Of a stretch of DNA of 64,000 nucleotides, positions 9,242 through 19,356 are shown one piece after another. Position 1 is the stretch's first letter; each line of letters opens with the position of its first letter. The notes beneath the pieces were generated by a model. It did no database searches, had not been told where the DNA came from, and worked only from the letters and a program-made list of their open reading frames with translations. The position numbers and the translations under genes were made by a program. The stretch comes from Pseudomonas grandcourensis (GTDB lineage Bacteria; Pseudomonadota; Gammaproteobacteria; Pseudomonadales; Pseudomonadaceae), in the NCBI RefSeq assembly GCF_039909015.1, contig NZ_CP150919.1:5122501-5186500 (forward strand). Direction: 5' to 3'.

Positions 9242-11445
9242 GACTGCGCCTCTTGTGCCACGCGAATACCGACCTGTGCGCACAGCGCCAGGAAATTCGG
9301 GAACGATGTCGCGACGTTGGCGCAATCATGAATGCGGATCGGCGCACTGGCGCGCAGCGAAGCAACGCTGAACGCCATGGCAATACGGTGATCACCATGA
9401 CCGTGCACTTCACCGCCGCCGATCTGGCCGCCGTCGATGATGATGCCATCCGGGGTTGGTTCGCACTTGACGCCCAATGCCAGCAAGCCATCCGCCATGA
9501 CCTGGATGCGATCCGACTCCTTGACCCGCAGCTCTTCAGCGCCACGCAACACGGTGCGCCCTTCGGCACAGGCAGCGGCGACGAACAGCACCGGGAACTC
9601 GTCGATCGCCAGCGGAACCAGCGCCTCGGGAATCTCGATACCTTTGAGTTTAGCTGCACGTACGCGCAAGTCAGCTACAGGCTCGCCACCCACTTCACGC
9701 TGGTTTTCCAGGGTGATGTCGGCGCCCATCAGGCGCAGGATGTCGATCACACCGGTACGGGTCGGGTTGATGCCGACGTGTTCCAGCACCAGTTCCGAAC
9801 CTTCAGCGATCGAGGCCGCCACCAGGAAGAACGCCGAGGACGAAATATCACCCGGGACTTCAATGTGGGTCGCGGTCAGCTTGTTGCCGGACTCGACCGA
9901 TGCGGTCGCGCCGTTGACCGTTACCGGGTAGCCGAAGCCACGCAGCATGCGCTCGGTATGGTCGCGGGTCGGAGCAGGCTCGGTAACCGTGGTCTTGCCT
10001 TCTGCATACAGACCGGCCAGCAGCAGGCAGGACTTAACCTGGGCGCTGGCCATCGGCATGGTGTAGGTCAGGCCCTTGAGCTTGCTGCCGCCACGAATGG
10101 TCATCGGCGGACGACCTTCGGCGGCGGTTTCGATCACCGCGCCCATTTCACGCAGCGGATTGGCCACGCGATTCATCGGGCGCTTTGACAGCGAAGCGTC
10201 GCCGGTCAGGGTGCTGTCGAAGTTCTGCGCAGCCAGCAGGCCGGACAGCAGACGCATCGAAGTGCCGGAGTTGCCCAGATAGATCGGGCCCGGTGCAGGC
10301 TTCAGGCCATGCAGGCCAACGCCGTGAATGGTCACGCGACCGTGGTGCGGACCTTCGATGACCACGCCCATGTCACGGAATGCCTGCAAGGTCGCCAGGG
10401 CATCTTCGCCCTCGAGGAAGCCTTCGACTTCGGTGACGCCTTCGGCCAGGGAGCCAAGCATGATCGAACGGTGGGAAATCGATTTGTCACCCGGTACGCG
10501 AATCCGACCGGACAGGCGGCCACCAGGTTGAGCCAGGAAAATCAGATCGTTGGAATTCATAGCGTCCACATAGGCCCTGCGGGCCAGGATTTTACTGAAA
10601 TGCTCGCGGGCAACCCGGGCGCGAGTGAAAACGCCCAACAATTGGTGCCCATCCCCTGCATCGACCGCGTCGCGCAAGGCGTCGAGATCGCTGCGAAATG
10701 TATCGAGTGTGCGCAGGACAGCTTCGCGGTTGGCGAGGAAGATGTCGTGCCACATGACCGGGTCGCTTCCGGCGATTCTTGTGAAATCGCGGAAACCGCC
10801 CGCAGCGTAACGGAAGATCTCAAGATTTTCATTGCGCTTGGCCAACGAATCGACCAAGCCGAACGCCAGCAAGTGCGGCAGATGACTGGTCGCAGCCAGC
10901 ACTTCATCGTGACGCTCGACCTGCATGTGCTCGACATCGGCGCCCAGTTCGCGCCACAAACGGTCGACTACCGCCAGGGCAGCAGGATCAGTCTGATCCA
11001 GCGGCGTCAGGATCACTTTGTGGCGACGGAACAGCTCGGCGTTGGAGGCTTCCACCCCGCTCTGCTCCGAACCGGCAATCGGGTGCCCCGGCACGAAGCA
11101 TGACGGCATCTTGCCAAATGCCTCGGTGGCCGCACGCACCACATTGCCCTTGGCACTGCCGACATCGGTCAGGATCGCCTGCCCCAGATCCATGCCCGAC
11201 AGACGCGCGAGCACTTTTTCCATGGCCAGGATCGGCACCGCCAGCTGGATGATGTCGGCGCCCTGACAAGCAACGCCCAGGTCTTCCTCGCAGCGATCCA
11301 CCACACCCAACTCGACCGCGAGCTTGCGCGATTGCGGATCGAGATCGACCCCGACCACTTCGCGGCACAGACCGCTTTCACGCAACCCCTTGGCAAACGA
11401 ACCGCCGATCAACCCGAGACCGACTACCACCAGGCGACCGATCAT
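9238..11445 (-). CDS. Bifunctional prephenate dehydrogenase / EPSP synthase (TyrA-AroA fusion)
   Basis: Two enzymes of aromatic amino-acid synthesis in one chain. Residues 1-~290 are a cyclohexadienyl/prephenate dehydrogenase with NAD motif [15 protein letters not shown]. Residues ~300-735 are 5-enolpyruvylshikimate-3-phosphate synthase with [14 protein letters not shown] and [13 protein letters not shown]. The EPSP synthase half carries RDHTE, SAQVK and NPTRT, the motifs used to define the class II, glyphosate-insensitive type. I favour ATG 11445; a GTG at 11481, overlapping the hisC stop by 8 bases, would add 12 residues. The fusion is known in Pseudomonas. Confidence 0.95.
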   Translation of the reverse strand: MIGRLVVVGLGLIGGSFAKGLRESGLCREVVGVDLDPQSRKLAVELGVVDRCEEDLGVACQGADIIQLAVPILAMEKVLARLSGMDLGQAILTDVGSAKGNVVRAATEAFGKMPSCFVPGHPIAGSEQSGVEASNAELFRRHKVILTPLDQTDPAALAVVDRLWRELGADVEHMQVERHDEVLAATSHLPHLLAFGLVDSLAKRNENLEIFRYAAGGFRDFTRIAGSDPVMWHDIFLANREAVLRTLDTFRSDLDALRDAVDAGDGHQLLGVFTRARVAREHFSKILARRAYVDAMNSNDLIFLAQPGGRLSGRIRVPGDKSISHRSIMLGSLAEGVTEVEGFLEGEDALATLQAFRDMGVVIEGPHHGRVTIHGVGLHGLKPAPGPIYLGNSGTSMRLLSGLLAAQNFDSTLTGDASLSKRPMNRVANPLREMGAVIETAAEGRPPMTIRGGSKLKGLTYTMPMASAQVKSCLLLAGLYAEGKTTVTEPAPTRDHTERMLRGFGYPVTVNGATASVESGNKLTATHIEVPGDISSSAFFLVAASIAEGSELVLEHVGINPTRTGVIDILRLMGADITLENQREVGGEPVADLRVRAAKLKGIEIPEALVPLAIDEFPVLFVAAACAEGRTVLRGAEELRVKESDRIQVMADGLLALGVKCEPTPDGIIIDGGQIGGGEVHGHGDHRIAMAFSVASLRASAPIRIHDCANVATSFPNFLALCAQVGIRVAQEAQS

Positions 11446-11473
11446 AGGTTCAGCAGATTGCAGTGCAGTGACA

Positions 11474-12586
11474 TCAACCACGAGCCAGAACCTTGGTCAG
11501 CGCTTCCAGGAAGCGGCTGTTCTCTGCCGGCAGGCCAATGGTGATGCGCAGGTGATTCGGCATGCCATAGTTGGCCACCGGACGCACAATTACGCCTTCA
11601 CGCAGCAAGCCCTGGAACACCGGGGCCGCGACCTGGCCGAGATCGACGCAAATGAAATTGCCCTTGGACGGAATCCAGCTCAGCCCCAGCTCACGGAAAC
11701 CGGCTTCCAGTTGCTGCATGCCGGACTCGTTCAACTGACGGCTTTGCGCCAGATACTCTTCGTCCTTCAACGCCGCACAGGCCGCGGCCAGGGCCAGACT
11801 GTTGACGTTGAACGGCTGGCGTACACGGTTCAGCACGTCTGCGACTACCGCCGTGGACAAGCCATAACCCACACGCAGCGCCGCCAGACCATAAGCCTTG
11901 GAGAAGGTGCGGGAAACCAGCAGGTTCGGATAAGCCGCCAGGAAGTCCAGGCCATCCGGCAGATCGCTGCCTTCGGCGTATTCGATGTAAGCCTCGTCCA
12001 GTACGACCAGCACATGCTCCGGAACATCCTGCAGGAACTCGTCCAGCGCCTCGGCGTCGAACCAGGTCCCCGTCGGGTTGTTCGGGTTGGCGATGAACAC
12101 CACGCGGGTGTTGGCATCGATCGCCGCCAGCATGGCAGGCAGGTCATGCCCCCAATCCTTGGCCGGAACCACCTTGGCCTGCGCGCCGACCGCCTGGGTG
12201 GCAATCGGGTAGACCGCGAACGCATGCTCGCTGAACACGGCATTCAGGCCCGGTGCCAGATAGGCGCGCGCAACCAGCTCCAGGATGTCGTTGGAACCGT
12301 TGCCCAGCGTGACCTGATCGAGTTCGACGCGGCACTGCTCGGCCAACAGGCTCTTGAGCGCAAAACCGTTGCCGTCCGGATAACGGGTCAGCTCAGGCAG
12401 CGCATCGCGGATCGCCGCCAGCGCCTTGGGGCCAGCGCCCAGCGGGTTTTCGTTGCTCGCCAGTTTGACGATGCTGGCTGGATCGAGGTCCAGCTCACGC
12501 GCCAGTTCGTCCACGGGCTTGCCCGGAACGTAAGGCGAAAGTTGTTGCACGCCCGGCTGTGCCAGAGCGAGGAAATTGCCACTCAT
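11474..12586 (-). CDS. hisC: Histidinol-phosphate / aromatic aminotransferase
   Basis: 370-residue class I/II PLP aminotransferase. SNENPLGAGPKAL binds substrate phosphate; NPNNPTG and the PLP lysine in RTFSKAYGLAALRVGYG are present. In this supraoperon the enzyme (hisHb type) is known to act on both histidinol phosphate and aromatic keto acids, matching its place between pheA and tyrA-aroA. Starts 13 bases after the pheA stop. Confidence 0.95.
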   Translation of the reverse strand: MSGNFLALAQPGVQQLSPYVPGKPVDELARELDLDPASIVKLASNENPLGAGPKALAAIRDALPELTRYPDGNGFALKSLLAEQCRVELDQVTLGNGSNDILELVARAYLAPGLNAVFSEHAFAVYPIATQAVGAQAKVVPAKDWGHDLPAMLAAIDANTRVVFIANPNNPTGTWFDAEALDEFLQDVPEHVLVVLDEAYIEYAEGSDLPDGLDFLAAYPNLLVSRTFSKAYGLAALRVGYGLSTAVVADVLNRVRQPFNVNSLALAAACAALKDEEYLAQSRQLNESGMQQLEAGFRELGLSWIPSKGNFICVDLGQVAAPVFQGLLREGVIVRPVANYGMPNHLRITIGLPAENSRFLEALTKVLARG

Positions 12587-12599
12587 TTGCTACCGCCCC

Positions 12600-13694
12600 T
12601 TAAAGAACTGCTTTCGGGTAGGAACCCAGCACCTTGAGTGCCACTGCTTCCTGACTGATCTTTTCCAGCACACCTTTGACCAGCGGGTCGCGGTGGTGGC
12701 CGACGAAGTCGATGAAGAACACGTAGGTCCATTTACCGCTGCGCGACGGACGAGTCTCGATTCGCGTCAGGTCGATGCCATTGTCGTGGAACGGCACCAG
12801 CAACTCGTGAAGCGCACCCGGCTTGTTGCTCATCGAAACGATGATCGATGTCTTGTCGTCGCCGGTCGGCGGCACTTCCTGGTTGCCGATCATGAGGAAG
12901 CGCGTGGAGTTATCCGGACGGTCCTCGATCTTCTCGGCCAGACGGGTCAAGCCGTACAGGCCGGCCGCCATGTCGCCGGCAATCGCCGCCGAGTTCCACT
13001 CACCCTTGACCCGCTTGGCCGCTTCGGCGTTGCTGGACACCGCCACGCGCTCGACATTCGGGTAATGGGCGTCCAGCCACTTGCGGCACTGGGCCAGGGA
13101 CTGGGCGTGGGAGTAGATGCGACTGATGCTGTCGGTCTTGGTATTTTCACCGACCAACAGGTGATGGTGGATACGCAGCTCGACTTCGCCGCAGATCACC
13201 ATGTCATGTTCCAGGAAGCTGTCGAGGGTGTGGTTGACCGCGCCCTCGGTGGAGTTCTCCACCGGCACCACGCCAAAATTCACCGCCCCCGCCGCCACTT
13301 CACGGAACACTTCGTCGATCGCCGCCATCGGCTTGCTGATCACCGCATGGCCGAAGTGCTTCATGGCCGCCGCCTGGGTGAACGTGCCTTCAGGGCCGAG
13401 ATAAGCCACTTTCAGCGGCTGCTCCAGCGCCAGGCACGAAGACATGATTTCACGGAACAACCGCGCCATCTCTTCGTTGCCCAGCGGCCCCTGATTGCGC
13501 TCCATGACACGCTTGAGCACCTGAGCTTCACGCTCAGGACGATAGAACACCGGCACTTCGCCTTCGGCCAGCGAGGCCATCTTTACCCGCGCGACTTCCT
13601 GGGCGCAGCGCGCGCGCTCACTGATCAGCTCCAGGACCTTTTCGTCCAGGGCATCAATGCGCAGGCGCAGTGCCTTGAGTTCTTGCTCAGACAT
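12600..13694 (-). CDS. pheA: Bifunctional chorismate mutase / prephenate dehydratase (P-protein)
   Basis: Makes phenylpyruvate from chorismate. Residues 1-~90 are the AroQ-type helical chorismate mutase (LRLRIDALDEKVLELISERA). From about 95 follows prephenate dehydratase (VAYLGPEGTFTQAAAMKHFG; the active-site region ENSTEGAVNHTLD). The C-terminal ACT domain (SNKPGALHELLVPF, then TRIETRPSR) is the phenylalanine feedback site. 364 residues is normal. The start overlaps the serC stop by one base. Confidence 0.97.
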   Translation of the reverse strand: MSEQELKALRLRIDALDEKVLELISERARCAQEVARVKMASLAEGEVPVFYRPEREAQVLKRVMERNQGPLGNEEMARLFREIMSSCLALEQPLKVAYLGPEGTFTQAAAMKHFGHAVISKPMAAIDEVFREVAAGAVNFGVVPVENSTEGAVNHTLDSFLEHDMVICGEVELRIHHHLLVGENTKTDSISRIYSHAQSLAQCRKWLDAHYPNVERVAVSSNAEAAKRVKGEWNSAAIAGDMAAGLYGLTRLAEKIEDRPDNSTRFLMIGNQEVPPTGDDKTSIIVSMSNKPGALHELLVPFHDNGIDLTRIETRPSRSGKWTYVFFIDFVGHHRDPLVKGVLEKISQEAVALKVLGSYPKAVL

Positions 13695-14779
13695 TAGCCA
13701 TGTTCCTTCTCGAACTCTGCCATGTACGAAATCAGCGCGTTGACGGCGTTGATGTCGACGGCGTTATAGATGGAGGCGCGCATGCCGCCCACGGAACGGT
13801 GGCCCTTGAGGTTCAACAGGCCACGCTCGTCGGCACCGGCCAGGAACGGCTTGTCCAGACGATCATCAGCCAGGCGGAACGGCACGTTCATCCACGAGCG
13901 GTCCGACTTGTTGATCGGGTTGCTGTACAGGCCGCTGGCATCGATGAAGCCGTACAGCGTGCGCTGCTTGACTTCGTTGAGCTTGCCGATGGCCTCGACG
14001 CCGCCCTGCTCCTTGAGCCACTCGAACACCAGGCCGGACAGGTACCAGGCCAGGGTCGGCGGGGTGTTGTACATCGAACCGTTATCGGCCGCGACCTTGT
14101 AGTCGAGCATGGTCGGGCACAGGGAACGGGCCTTGCCCAGCAGGTCTTCGCGAACGATGTTGACGACGATACCGCTCGGGCCGATGTTTTTCTGGGCGCC
14201 GGCGTAGATCATGCCGAAGCGCGAAACATCCACCGGGCGCGACAGGATGTCCGAAGACATGTCGGCGACCAGCGGTACATCACCGGTTTCCGGAATCCAT
14301 TGGAATTCCAGGCCGCCGATGGTTTCGTTCGGCGCGTAATGGACGTAGGCCGCGTCTTTCGACAGCTTCCATTCGTTCTGGCCGGGAATGGCGAAATAGT
14401 CGTAAGGCTTGGCGGTGCCGGCAACATTGACGTGACCGTAGCGCGAGGCTTCTTCGATGGCTTTCTGCGACCAGATACCGGTGTCGATATAGTCGGCCGA
14501 GCCGTTTTCCGGCAACAGGTTCAGAGGAATCTGAGCAAATTGCTGGCTGGCGCCACCTTGCAGAAACAGCACTTTATAGTTCGAGGGGATATTCAGCAGA
14601 TCACGCAGATCCTGCTCGGCCTTGGTGGCAATGGACACGAACTCATCGCTGCGATGGCTCATTTCCATGACCGACAGACCCTTGCCGTGCCAGTCGAGGA
14701 GTTCACCCTGGGCGCGCTGCAGGACAGCTTCGGGAAGCGCCGCAGGACCGGCACAGAAGTTATAGGCTCTCTTGCTCAC
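13694..14779 (-). CDS. serC: Phosphoserine aminotransferase
   Basis: PLP enzyme of serine and pyridoxine synthesis. SKRAYNFCAGPAALPEAVLQ opens the protein; the PLP lysine is in AGAQKNIGPSG. I choose GTG at 14779 because it gives the 361-residue form usual in Pseudomonas; ATG at 14785, two codons earlier, is equally possible. It follows gyrA, separated by a large REP structure, and is joined to pheA by a one-base overlap. Confidence 0.96.
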   Translation of the reverse strand: MSKRAYNFCAGPAALPEAVLQRAQGELLDWHGKGLSVMEMSHRSDEFVSIATKAEQDLRDLLNIPSNYKVLFLQGGASQQFAQIPLNLLPENGSADYIDTGIWSQKAIEEASRYGHVNVAGTAKPYDYFAIPGQNEWKLSKDAAYVHYAPNETIGGLEFQWIPETGDVPLVADMSSDILSRPVDVSRFGMIYAGAQKNIGPSGIVVNIVREDLLGKARSLCPTMLDYKVAADNGSMYNTPPTLAWYLSGLVFEWLKEQGGVEAIGKLNEVKQRTLYGFIDASGLYSNPINKSDRSWMNVPFRLADDRLDKPFLAGADERGLLNLKGHRSVGGMRASIYNAVDINAVNALISYMAEFEKEHG

Positions 14780-14844
14780 ATCCAATCTCGCTCTGATTTG
14801 GTGGTATCACGCAATAAATCACAACATCAATCGCCACGAAACTC

Positions 14845-15010
14845 ATGTGGGAGCGGGCTTGTGTGGCGAGGGGGCTTGCCCCCGTTCGATTGCGAAGCAA
14901 TCGTAAATCGGTCACTGCTTTCCAGAGCAAGACCGCGACGCCTGGTTTCAGGGGCGCTTCGCACCCCAACGGGGGCAAGCCCCCTCGCCACAACAAGCCC
15001 GCCCCCACAT
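14845..15010. repeat. Composite inverted REP pair (REPIN-like) between gyrA and serC
   Basis: Outer arms of about 43 bases (14845-14888 and 14969-15010) are inverted copies with core GGCGAGGGGGCTTGCCCCC next to a GTGGGAGCGGGCTTGT end. Inside lie two small hairpins, CGATTGC-GAA-GCAATCG (14887-14903) and GGGGCGCTTCGCACCCC (14951-14967). This is the layout of a paired Pseudomonas REP element. It sits in the gap between gyrA and serC, where it may weaken read-through or stabilise upstream mRNA. Confidence 0.85.
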
Positions 15011-15091
15011 TTGATCTTCGTGGGTGTCGAAATTTTCTCATCGGACAAACAACAAGGGGGCGAATTTTCATCCGCCCCCCTGCTTACCCGC

Positions 15092-17746
15092 TTATTCCTG
15101 TGGTTCTTCGTCAGCGGCGGCGTCGAGCTGCTGATCATCAACGACGTCGTCGATCACGACTTCGCCGTCGAACACTGCACCCTCTTCACCCTCCAGCTCT
15201 TCGCCCTCGACTTCCGACGGTTCCTGAACCCGTTCCAGGCCTACCAGCGTTTCATCGCTGGCCAGCTTGATCAGGGTTACGCCCTGGGTGTTACGACCCA
15301 GACTGGAGACTTCGTCGACACGGGTACGAACCAAAGTACCCTGGTCGGAAATCAGCATGATCTCCTCGCCGTCGAGCACCTGGACCGCGCCGACCAGACG
15401 GCCGTTGCGGTCGTTGCTGACCATGGCGATAACGCCCTGGCCGCCACGCTTGTACTCAGGGAACTCGGTGATCGCCGTGCGCTTGCCGAAACCACGGGCC
15501 GAAGCCGTGAGGATCTGGCTGCCTTCTTCCGGGATCAGCATGGAAATCAGCTTCTGGCCTTCCGGCAGACGCATGCCGCGCACACCGCGAGCGGTACGAC
15601 CCATGGCGCGAACGTCGGTTTCCTTGAAGCGAGTCACCTTGCCGCCGTCGGAGAACAGCATGACTTCACGACTGCCATCGGTAATGGAAGCGGAAATCAG
15701 CACGTCGCCTTCATCCAGTTCCAGCGCGATCAGGCCGACGCTGCGTTGACGGCTGAAGGATTCCAGCGGGGTCTTCTTCACGGTGCCTTTGGCGGTAGCC
15801 ATGAAGATGAAGTGACCTTCGGTGTATTCCTCGACCGGCAGCATGGTGGTGATGTATTCATCACTGTCCAGCGGCAACAAGTTGACCAGCGGACGACCAC
15901 GGGCAGCGCGGGACGCTTCAGGGATTTCGTAGGTTTTCAGCCAGTACACCTTGCCCTTGCTGGAGAACAGCAGCAGCGTGGTGTGGCTGTTGGCAACCAG
16001 CAGGTGAGCGATGTAGTCCTCATCCTTGACGCCGGTCGCCGACTTGCCTTTACCGCCACGACGCTGGGCCTGGTACGCAGCCAGCGGCTGGGTCTTGGCG
16101 TAGCCACCGTGGGAAATGGTCACGACGCGCTCTTCTTCCGGGATCATGTCACCCAGGGTCAGGTCGAGACGGGCATCGAGGATTTCGGTGCGACGCACAT
16201 CGCCGTATTCGGCACGGATCACTTCCAGCTCTTCGCGGATCACTTCCATCAGGCGCGTGGCGCTGCTGAGGATGCGGATCAGCTCGCCGATCTGGTTGAG
16301 GATCTCTTGATACTCGGCCAGCAGTTTTTCGTGTTCCAGACCGGTCAGGCGGTGCAGACGCAGTTCCAGAATGGCTTGCGCCTGCTCTGGCGACAGGAAG
16401 TACTTGCCTTCGCGCAGACCGTATTGCGGGTCCAGGGTCTCTGGACGGCAAGAGTCGGCACCGGCACGCTCTACCATCGCGACAACGGCGGAGGATTCCC
16501 AAGGCGTGCTGATCAGCGCTTCCTTGGCTTCCGACGGCGTTGGCGAGGCCTTGATCAGGGCGATGACCGGGTCGATGTTCGACAGGGCAACCGCTTGACC
16601 TTCAAGGATGTGACCACGCTCGCGCGCCTTGCGCAGTTCGAACACGGTACGGCGGGTCACCACTTCGCGACGGTGACGGACGAAGGCTTCCAGCAGGTCC
16701 TTGAGATTCAGGATCCGCGGACGGCCGTCGATCAGCGCGACGATGTTGATGCCGAACACCGCTTGCAGCTGGGTCTGGGCGTAGAGGTTGTTGAGGATGA
16801 CCTCAGGCACTTCGCCGCGACGCAGCTCGATCACGACGCGCATACCATCCTTGTCGGACTCGTCGCGCAGTTCGGTGATGCCTTCGAGCTTCTTCTCTTT
16901 TACCAGCTCGGCGATCTTCTCGATCAGACGCGCCTTGTTCAGCTGGTAAGGGAGCTCGGTGATGACGATCTGCTGGCGGCCACCGACCTTGTCGATGTCT
17001 TCGATCATCGAGCGGGCGCGCATGTAAATGCGGCCGCGACCGGTGCGGTAGGCTTCGATGATGCCGGCGCGACCGTTGATGATCGCGGCGGTCGGGAAGT
17101 CCGGACCGGGGATGTATTGCATCAGCTCGTCGACAGTCAGCTCTGGATTGTCGATGAGCGCCAGGCAACCGTCGATGACTTCACCGAGGTTGTGCGGCGG
17201 AATGTTGGTCGCCATGCCCACGGCGATACCGCTGGAGCCGTTGACCAGCAGGTTGGGAATACGGGTCGGCATGACCGCCGGGATCATTTCGGTGCCGTCG
17301 TAGTTCGGCACCCAGTCCACGGTTTCCTTATGCAGGTCAGCCAGCAGCTCGTGCGCCAGCTTGGTCATGCGCACTTCGGTGTATCGCATGGCCGCGGCGT
17401 TGTCGCCGTCCACCGAACCGAAGTTGCCCTGGCCGTCTACCAGCAGGTAGCGCAGGGAGAATGGCTGCGCCATCCGAACGATGGTGTCGTACACCGCGGT
17501 ATCACCGTGGGGGTGATACTTACCGATCACGTCACCGACAACACGGGCAGATTTCTTGTACGGCTTGTTGAAGTCGTTGCCCAGCTCGCTCATCGCGAAC
17601 AGCACGCGCCGGTGCACGGGCTTCAAGCCATCGCGCGCATCCGGCAGTGCCCGCCCGACAATTACGCTCATCGCGTAGTCGAGGTAGGACTGCTTCAGCT
17701 CGTCTTCGATATTGACCGGGAGGATTTCTTTGGCCAGTTCGCCCAT
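15092..17746 (-). CDS. gyrA: DNA gyrase subunit A
   Basis: 884-residue type II topoisomerase subunit. The active-site tyrosine is in [10 protein letters not shown]-terminal beta-pinwheel repeats ([20 protein letters not shown] with the GyrA box) follow and an acidic tail ends it. The quinolone region reads HGDTAVYD, with T83 and D87, the susceptible residues for Pseudomonas. ATG 17746 ([18 protein letters not shown]) is the family start; the frame extends 28 codons upstream without homology. First gene of the supraoperon. Confidence 0.98.
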   Translation of the reverse strand: MGELAKEILPVNIEDELKQSYLDYAMSVIVGRALPDARDGLKPVHRRVLFAMSELGNDFNKPYKKSARVVGDVIGKYHPHGDTAVYDTIVRMAQPFSLRYLLVDGQGNFGSVDGDNAAAMRYTEVRMTKLAHELLADLHKETVDWVPNYDGTEMIPAVMPTRIPNLLVNGSSGIAVGMATNIPPHNLGEVIDGCLALIDNPELTVDELMQYIPGPDFPTAAIINGRAGIIEAYRTGRGRIYMRARSMIEDIDKVGGRQQIVITELPYQLNKARLIEKIAELVKEKKLEGITELRDESDKDGMRVVIELRRGEVPEVILNNLYAQTQLQAVFGINIVALIDGRPRILNLKDLLEAFVRHRREVVTRRTVFELRKARERGHILEGQAVALSNIDPVIALIKASPTPSEAKEALISTPWESSAVVAMVERAGADSCRPETLDPQYGLREGKYFLSPEQAQAILELRLHRLTGLEHEKLLAEYQEILNQIGELIRILSSATRLMEVIREELEVIRAEYGDVRRTEILDARLDLTLGDMIPEEERVVTISHGGYAKTQPLAAYQAQRRGGKGKSATGVKDEDYIAHLLVANSHTTLLLFSSKGKVYWLKTYEIPEASRAARGRPLVNLLPLDSDEYITTMLPVEEYTEGHFIFMATAKGTVKKTPLESFSRQRSVGLIALELDEGDVLISASITDGSREVMLFSDGGKVTRFKETDVRAMGRTARGVRGMRLPEGQKLISMLIPEEGSQILTASARGFGKRTAITEFPEYKRGGQGVIAMVSNDRNGRLVGAVQVLDGEEIMLISDQGTLVRTRVDEVSSLGRNTQGVTLIKLASDETLVGLERVQEPSEVEGEELEGEEGAVFDGEVVIDDVVDDQQLDAAADEEPQE

Positions 17747-18072
17747 GAGAAGCCTGATTCCTTTTTCTGGTGAAACCTCGTCACATCCATATGGGACGAA
17801 CGAAGCTCGCCGATACAGGCTGAGTGCCATGCACCGACTTACGACAAATCAACGAGTTATGCCATGGATCTGCGCAGTACGGGTCGCCACTTCGGGCAAC
17901 CCTGGAAACCGCCGGATGTTATCACAAGAGCCGCCACGCACCTATCCCCCAGATGCGCATGGAGAGTAGTTAGTTGACCGGTGACAGGCCTGAAGGGGAC
18001 GAGAGAGGCTTAGAGCCGTGTTGAATGGAGAATTTGTGGCTGATTCAGGTTGATTCATTGGGTTTGACGGCC
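17747..18072. other. gyrA upstream region
   Basis: About 330 bases before gyrA with no supported gene. It should contain the gyrA promoter on the minus strand (a TGATAACAT block near 17920 is a possible -10) but I cannot pair it with a convincing -35. Confidence 0.35.
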
Positions 18073-18147
18073 CCATCGCGAGCAAGCTCGCTCCCACAGG
18101 TTTTGTGTGTACCGCAAACACTGTGGGAGCGAGCTTGCTCGCGATGG
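18073..18147. repeat. Inverted REP pair, GCGAGC family
   Basis: Two perfect 27-base inverted arms (18073-18099 and 18121-18147), core GCGAGCAAGCTCGC with CTCCCACAG end, separated by 21 bases. Lies between the mtnA stop and the gyrA upstream region. Confidence 0.9.
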
Positions 18148-18171
18148 CGACTTACCAGACACCAACGATTA

Positions 18172-19248
18172 TCAATGCAGACGCTTACGGCACATCAACT
18201 GCGCCATTTTCGCCGTATCAGGGCGCTCGACGATGCCTTTTTCGGTGACGATCGCATCGATCAGGTCTGCCGGCGTCACGTCGAACACCGGGTTAAAGGC
18301 ATTGACATCGGCACCGACACGCTTGCCGCCGACCTCCAGCAACTCGCGACCATCACGTTCTTCAATCGGGATCTCATCGCCATTGGCCAAGTTCATGTCG
18401 ATGGTCGAACTCGGCGCCACCACCATGAAGCGCACGCCGTGGTGCATGGCGTTGACCGCCAGCTGATAGGTGCCGATCTTGTTGGCCACATCGCCGTTGG
18501 CGGTAATCCGGTCAGCGCCGACGATGACCCAGGTAGGGCCTTTGGTCTTCATGATATGTGCCGCGGCGGAATCGACATTGAGGGTCACTGGAATGCCTTC
18601 ATTGGCCAGCTCCCACGCAGTCAGTCGCGAGCCCTGCAGCCACGGGCGTGTTTCGTCGACATAGACCTGCTCGACCATGCCCTCGAGAAATGCGCCACGA
18701 ATCACCCCCAGCGCTGTGCCAAAGCCGCCCGTGGCCAGCGCGCCGGTGTTGCAGTGGGTCAGGATCGCCTGGGCGTTGCCCTGATGCTTGCGGATCAGGT
18801 CCACACCCAGTTGCGCCATGGTCAGGTTGGCTTCGCGATCACTTTCATGAATGGCGATGGCCTCGGCCTCCAGCACCGCCAGCGGATCGGCATTTTCTTT
18901 CAGGCGATCAAGCCGGTCGTGCATGCGGCCCAGCGCCCAGAACAGGTTAACGGCTGTAGGACGGGAATCGGCCAGCAACATGAAATCCTCTTCCAGCGCA
19001 GCGTACCAGTCACCACCCTCGGCAATCCGGGCACGAGCTGCCAGTACGATGCCATAAGCCGCGCTGATGCCGATGGCCGGCGCGCCACGCACCACCATCG
19101 AGCGGATTGCCTCGGCCACACCCGCTGCACTGGTGTAGGCAATCCAGGTTTCCTCGAACGGCAAAATACGCTGATCCAGCAGATGGAGAGCGCCATCACG
19201 CCAATCGATGGCCTTCACCTTCTCCGCAGCCAACAGTCGATCGCGCAT
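18172..19248 (-). CDS. mtnA: Methylthioribose-1-phosphate isomerase
   Basis: Converts methylthioribose-1-phosphate to methylthioribulose-1-phosphate in methionine salvage. An eIF2B-alpha/beta/delta-like protein with the signatures [29 protein letters not shown] (active-site cysteine) and [19 protein letters not shown]. 358 residues from ATG 19248 matches the family; an ATG at 19266 is an alternative. Divergent from mtaD, whose product feeds the same pathway. Confidence 0.95.
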   Translation of the reverse strand: MRDRLLAAEKVKAIDWRDGALHLLDQRILPFEETWIAYTSAAGVAEAIRSMVVRGAPAIGISAAYGIVLAARARIAEGGDWYAALEEDFMLLADSRPTAVNLFWALGRMHDRLDRLKENADPLAVLEAEAIAIHESDREANLTMAQLGVDLIRKHQGNAQAILTHCNTGALATGGFGTALGVIRGAFLEGMVEQVYVDETRPWLQGSRLTAWELANEGIPVTLNVDSAAAHIMKTKGPTWVIVGADRITANGDVANKIGTYQLAVNAMHHGVRFMVVAPSSTIDMNLANGDEIPIEERDGRELLEVGGKRVGADVNAFNPVFDVTPADLIDAIVTEKGIVERPDTAKMAQLMCRKRLH

Positions 19249-19356
19249 CCCACACCCCGCACTCATGAACAAAAGCCGCCGATTATAGCGATCCCCCCGC
19301 GAAGACGCTCGGGTATACTTCGCCATCCTTTACAAAAGCACTGGAACCAACCCTCG
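19249..19356. promoter_or_regulatory. Divergent mtnA/mtaD promoter region
   Basis: A 108-base gap between divergent starts. TATAAT reads on the minus strand at 19282-19287 (towards mtnA) and TATACT on the plus strand at 19314-19319 (towards mtaD). Neither has a good -35 at normal spacing, so the promoters are only suggested. Confidence 0.35.

Noticed and set aside
15092..17746. Quinolone-resistance change in gyrA
   Set aside because: T83 and D87 are the usual susceptible Pseudomonas residues.
13700..17773. 1357-codon open frame on the plus strand opposite serC and gyrA
   Set aside because: It is antisense to two certain genes and consists of the composition seen in high-GC reverse frames; no domain or ribosome site supports it.
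18073..18147. Paired repeats as a CRISPR array
   Set aside because: Only two inverted copies, no regular direct-repeat/spacer pattern and no cas genes; they match REP elements.
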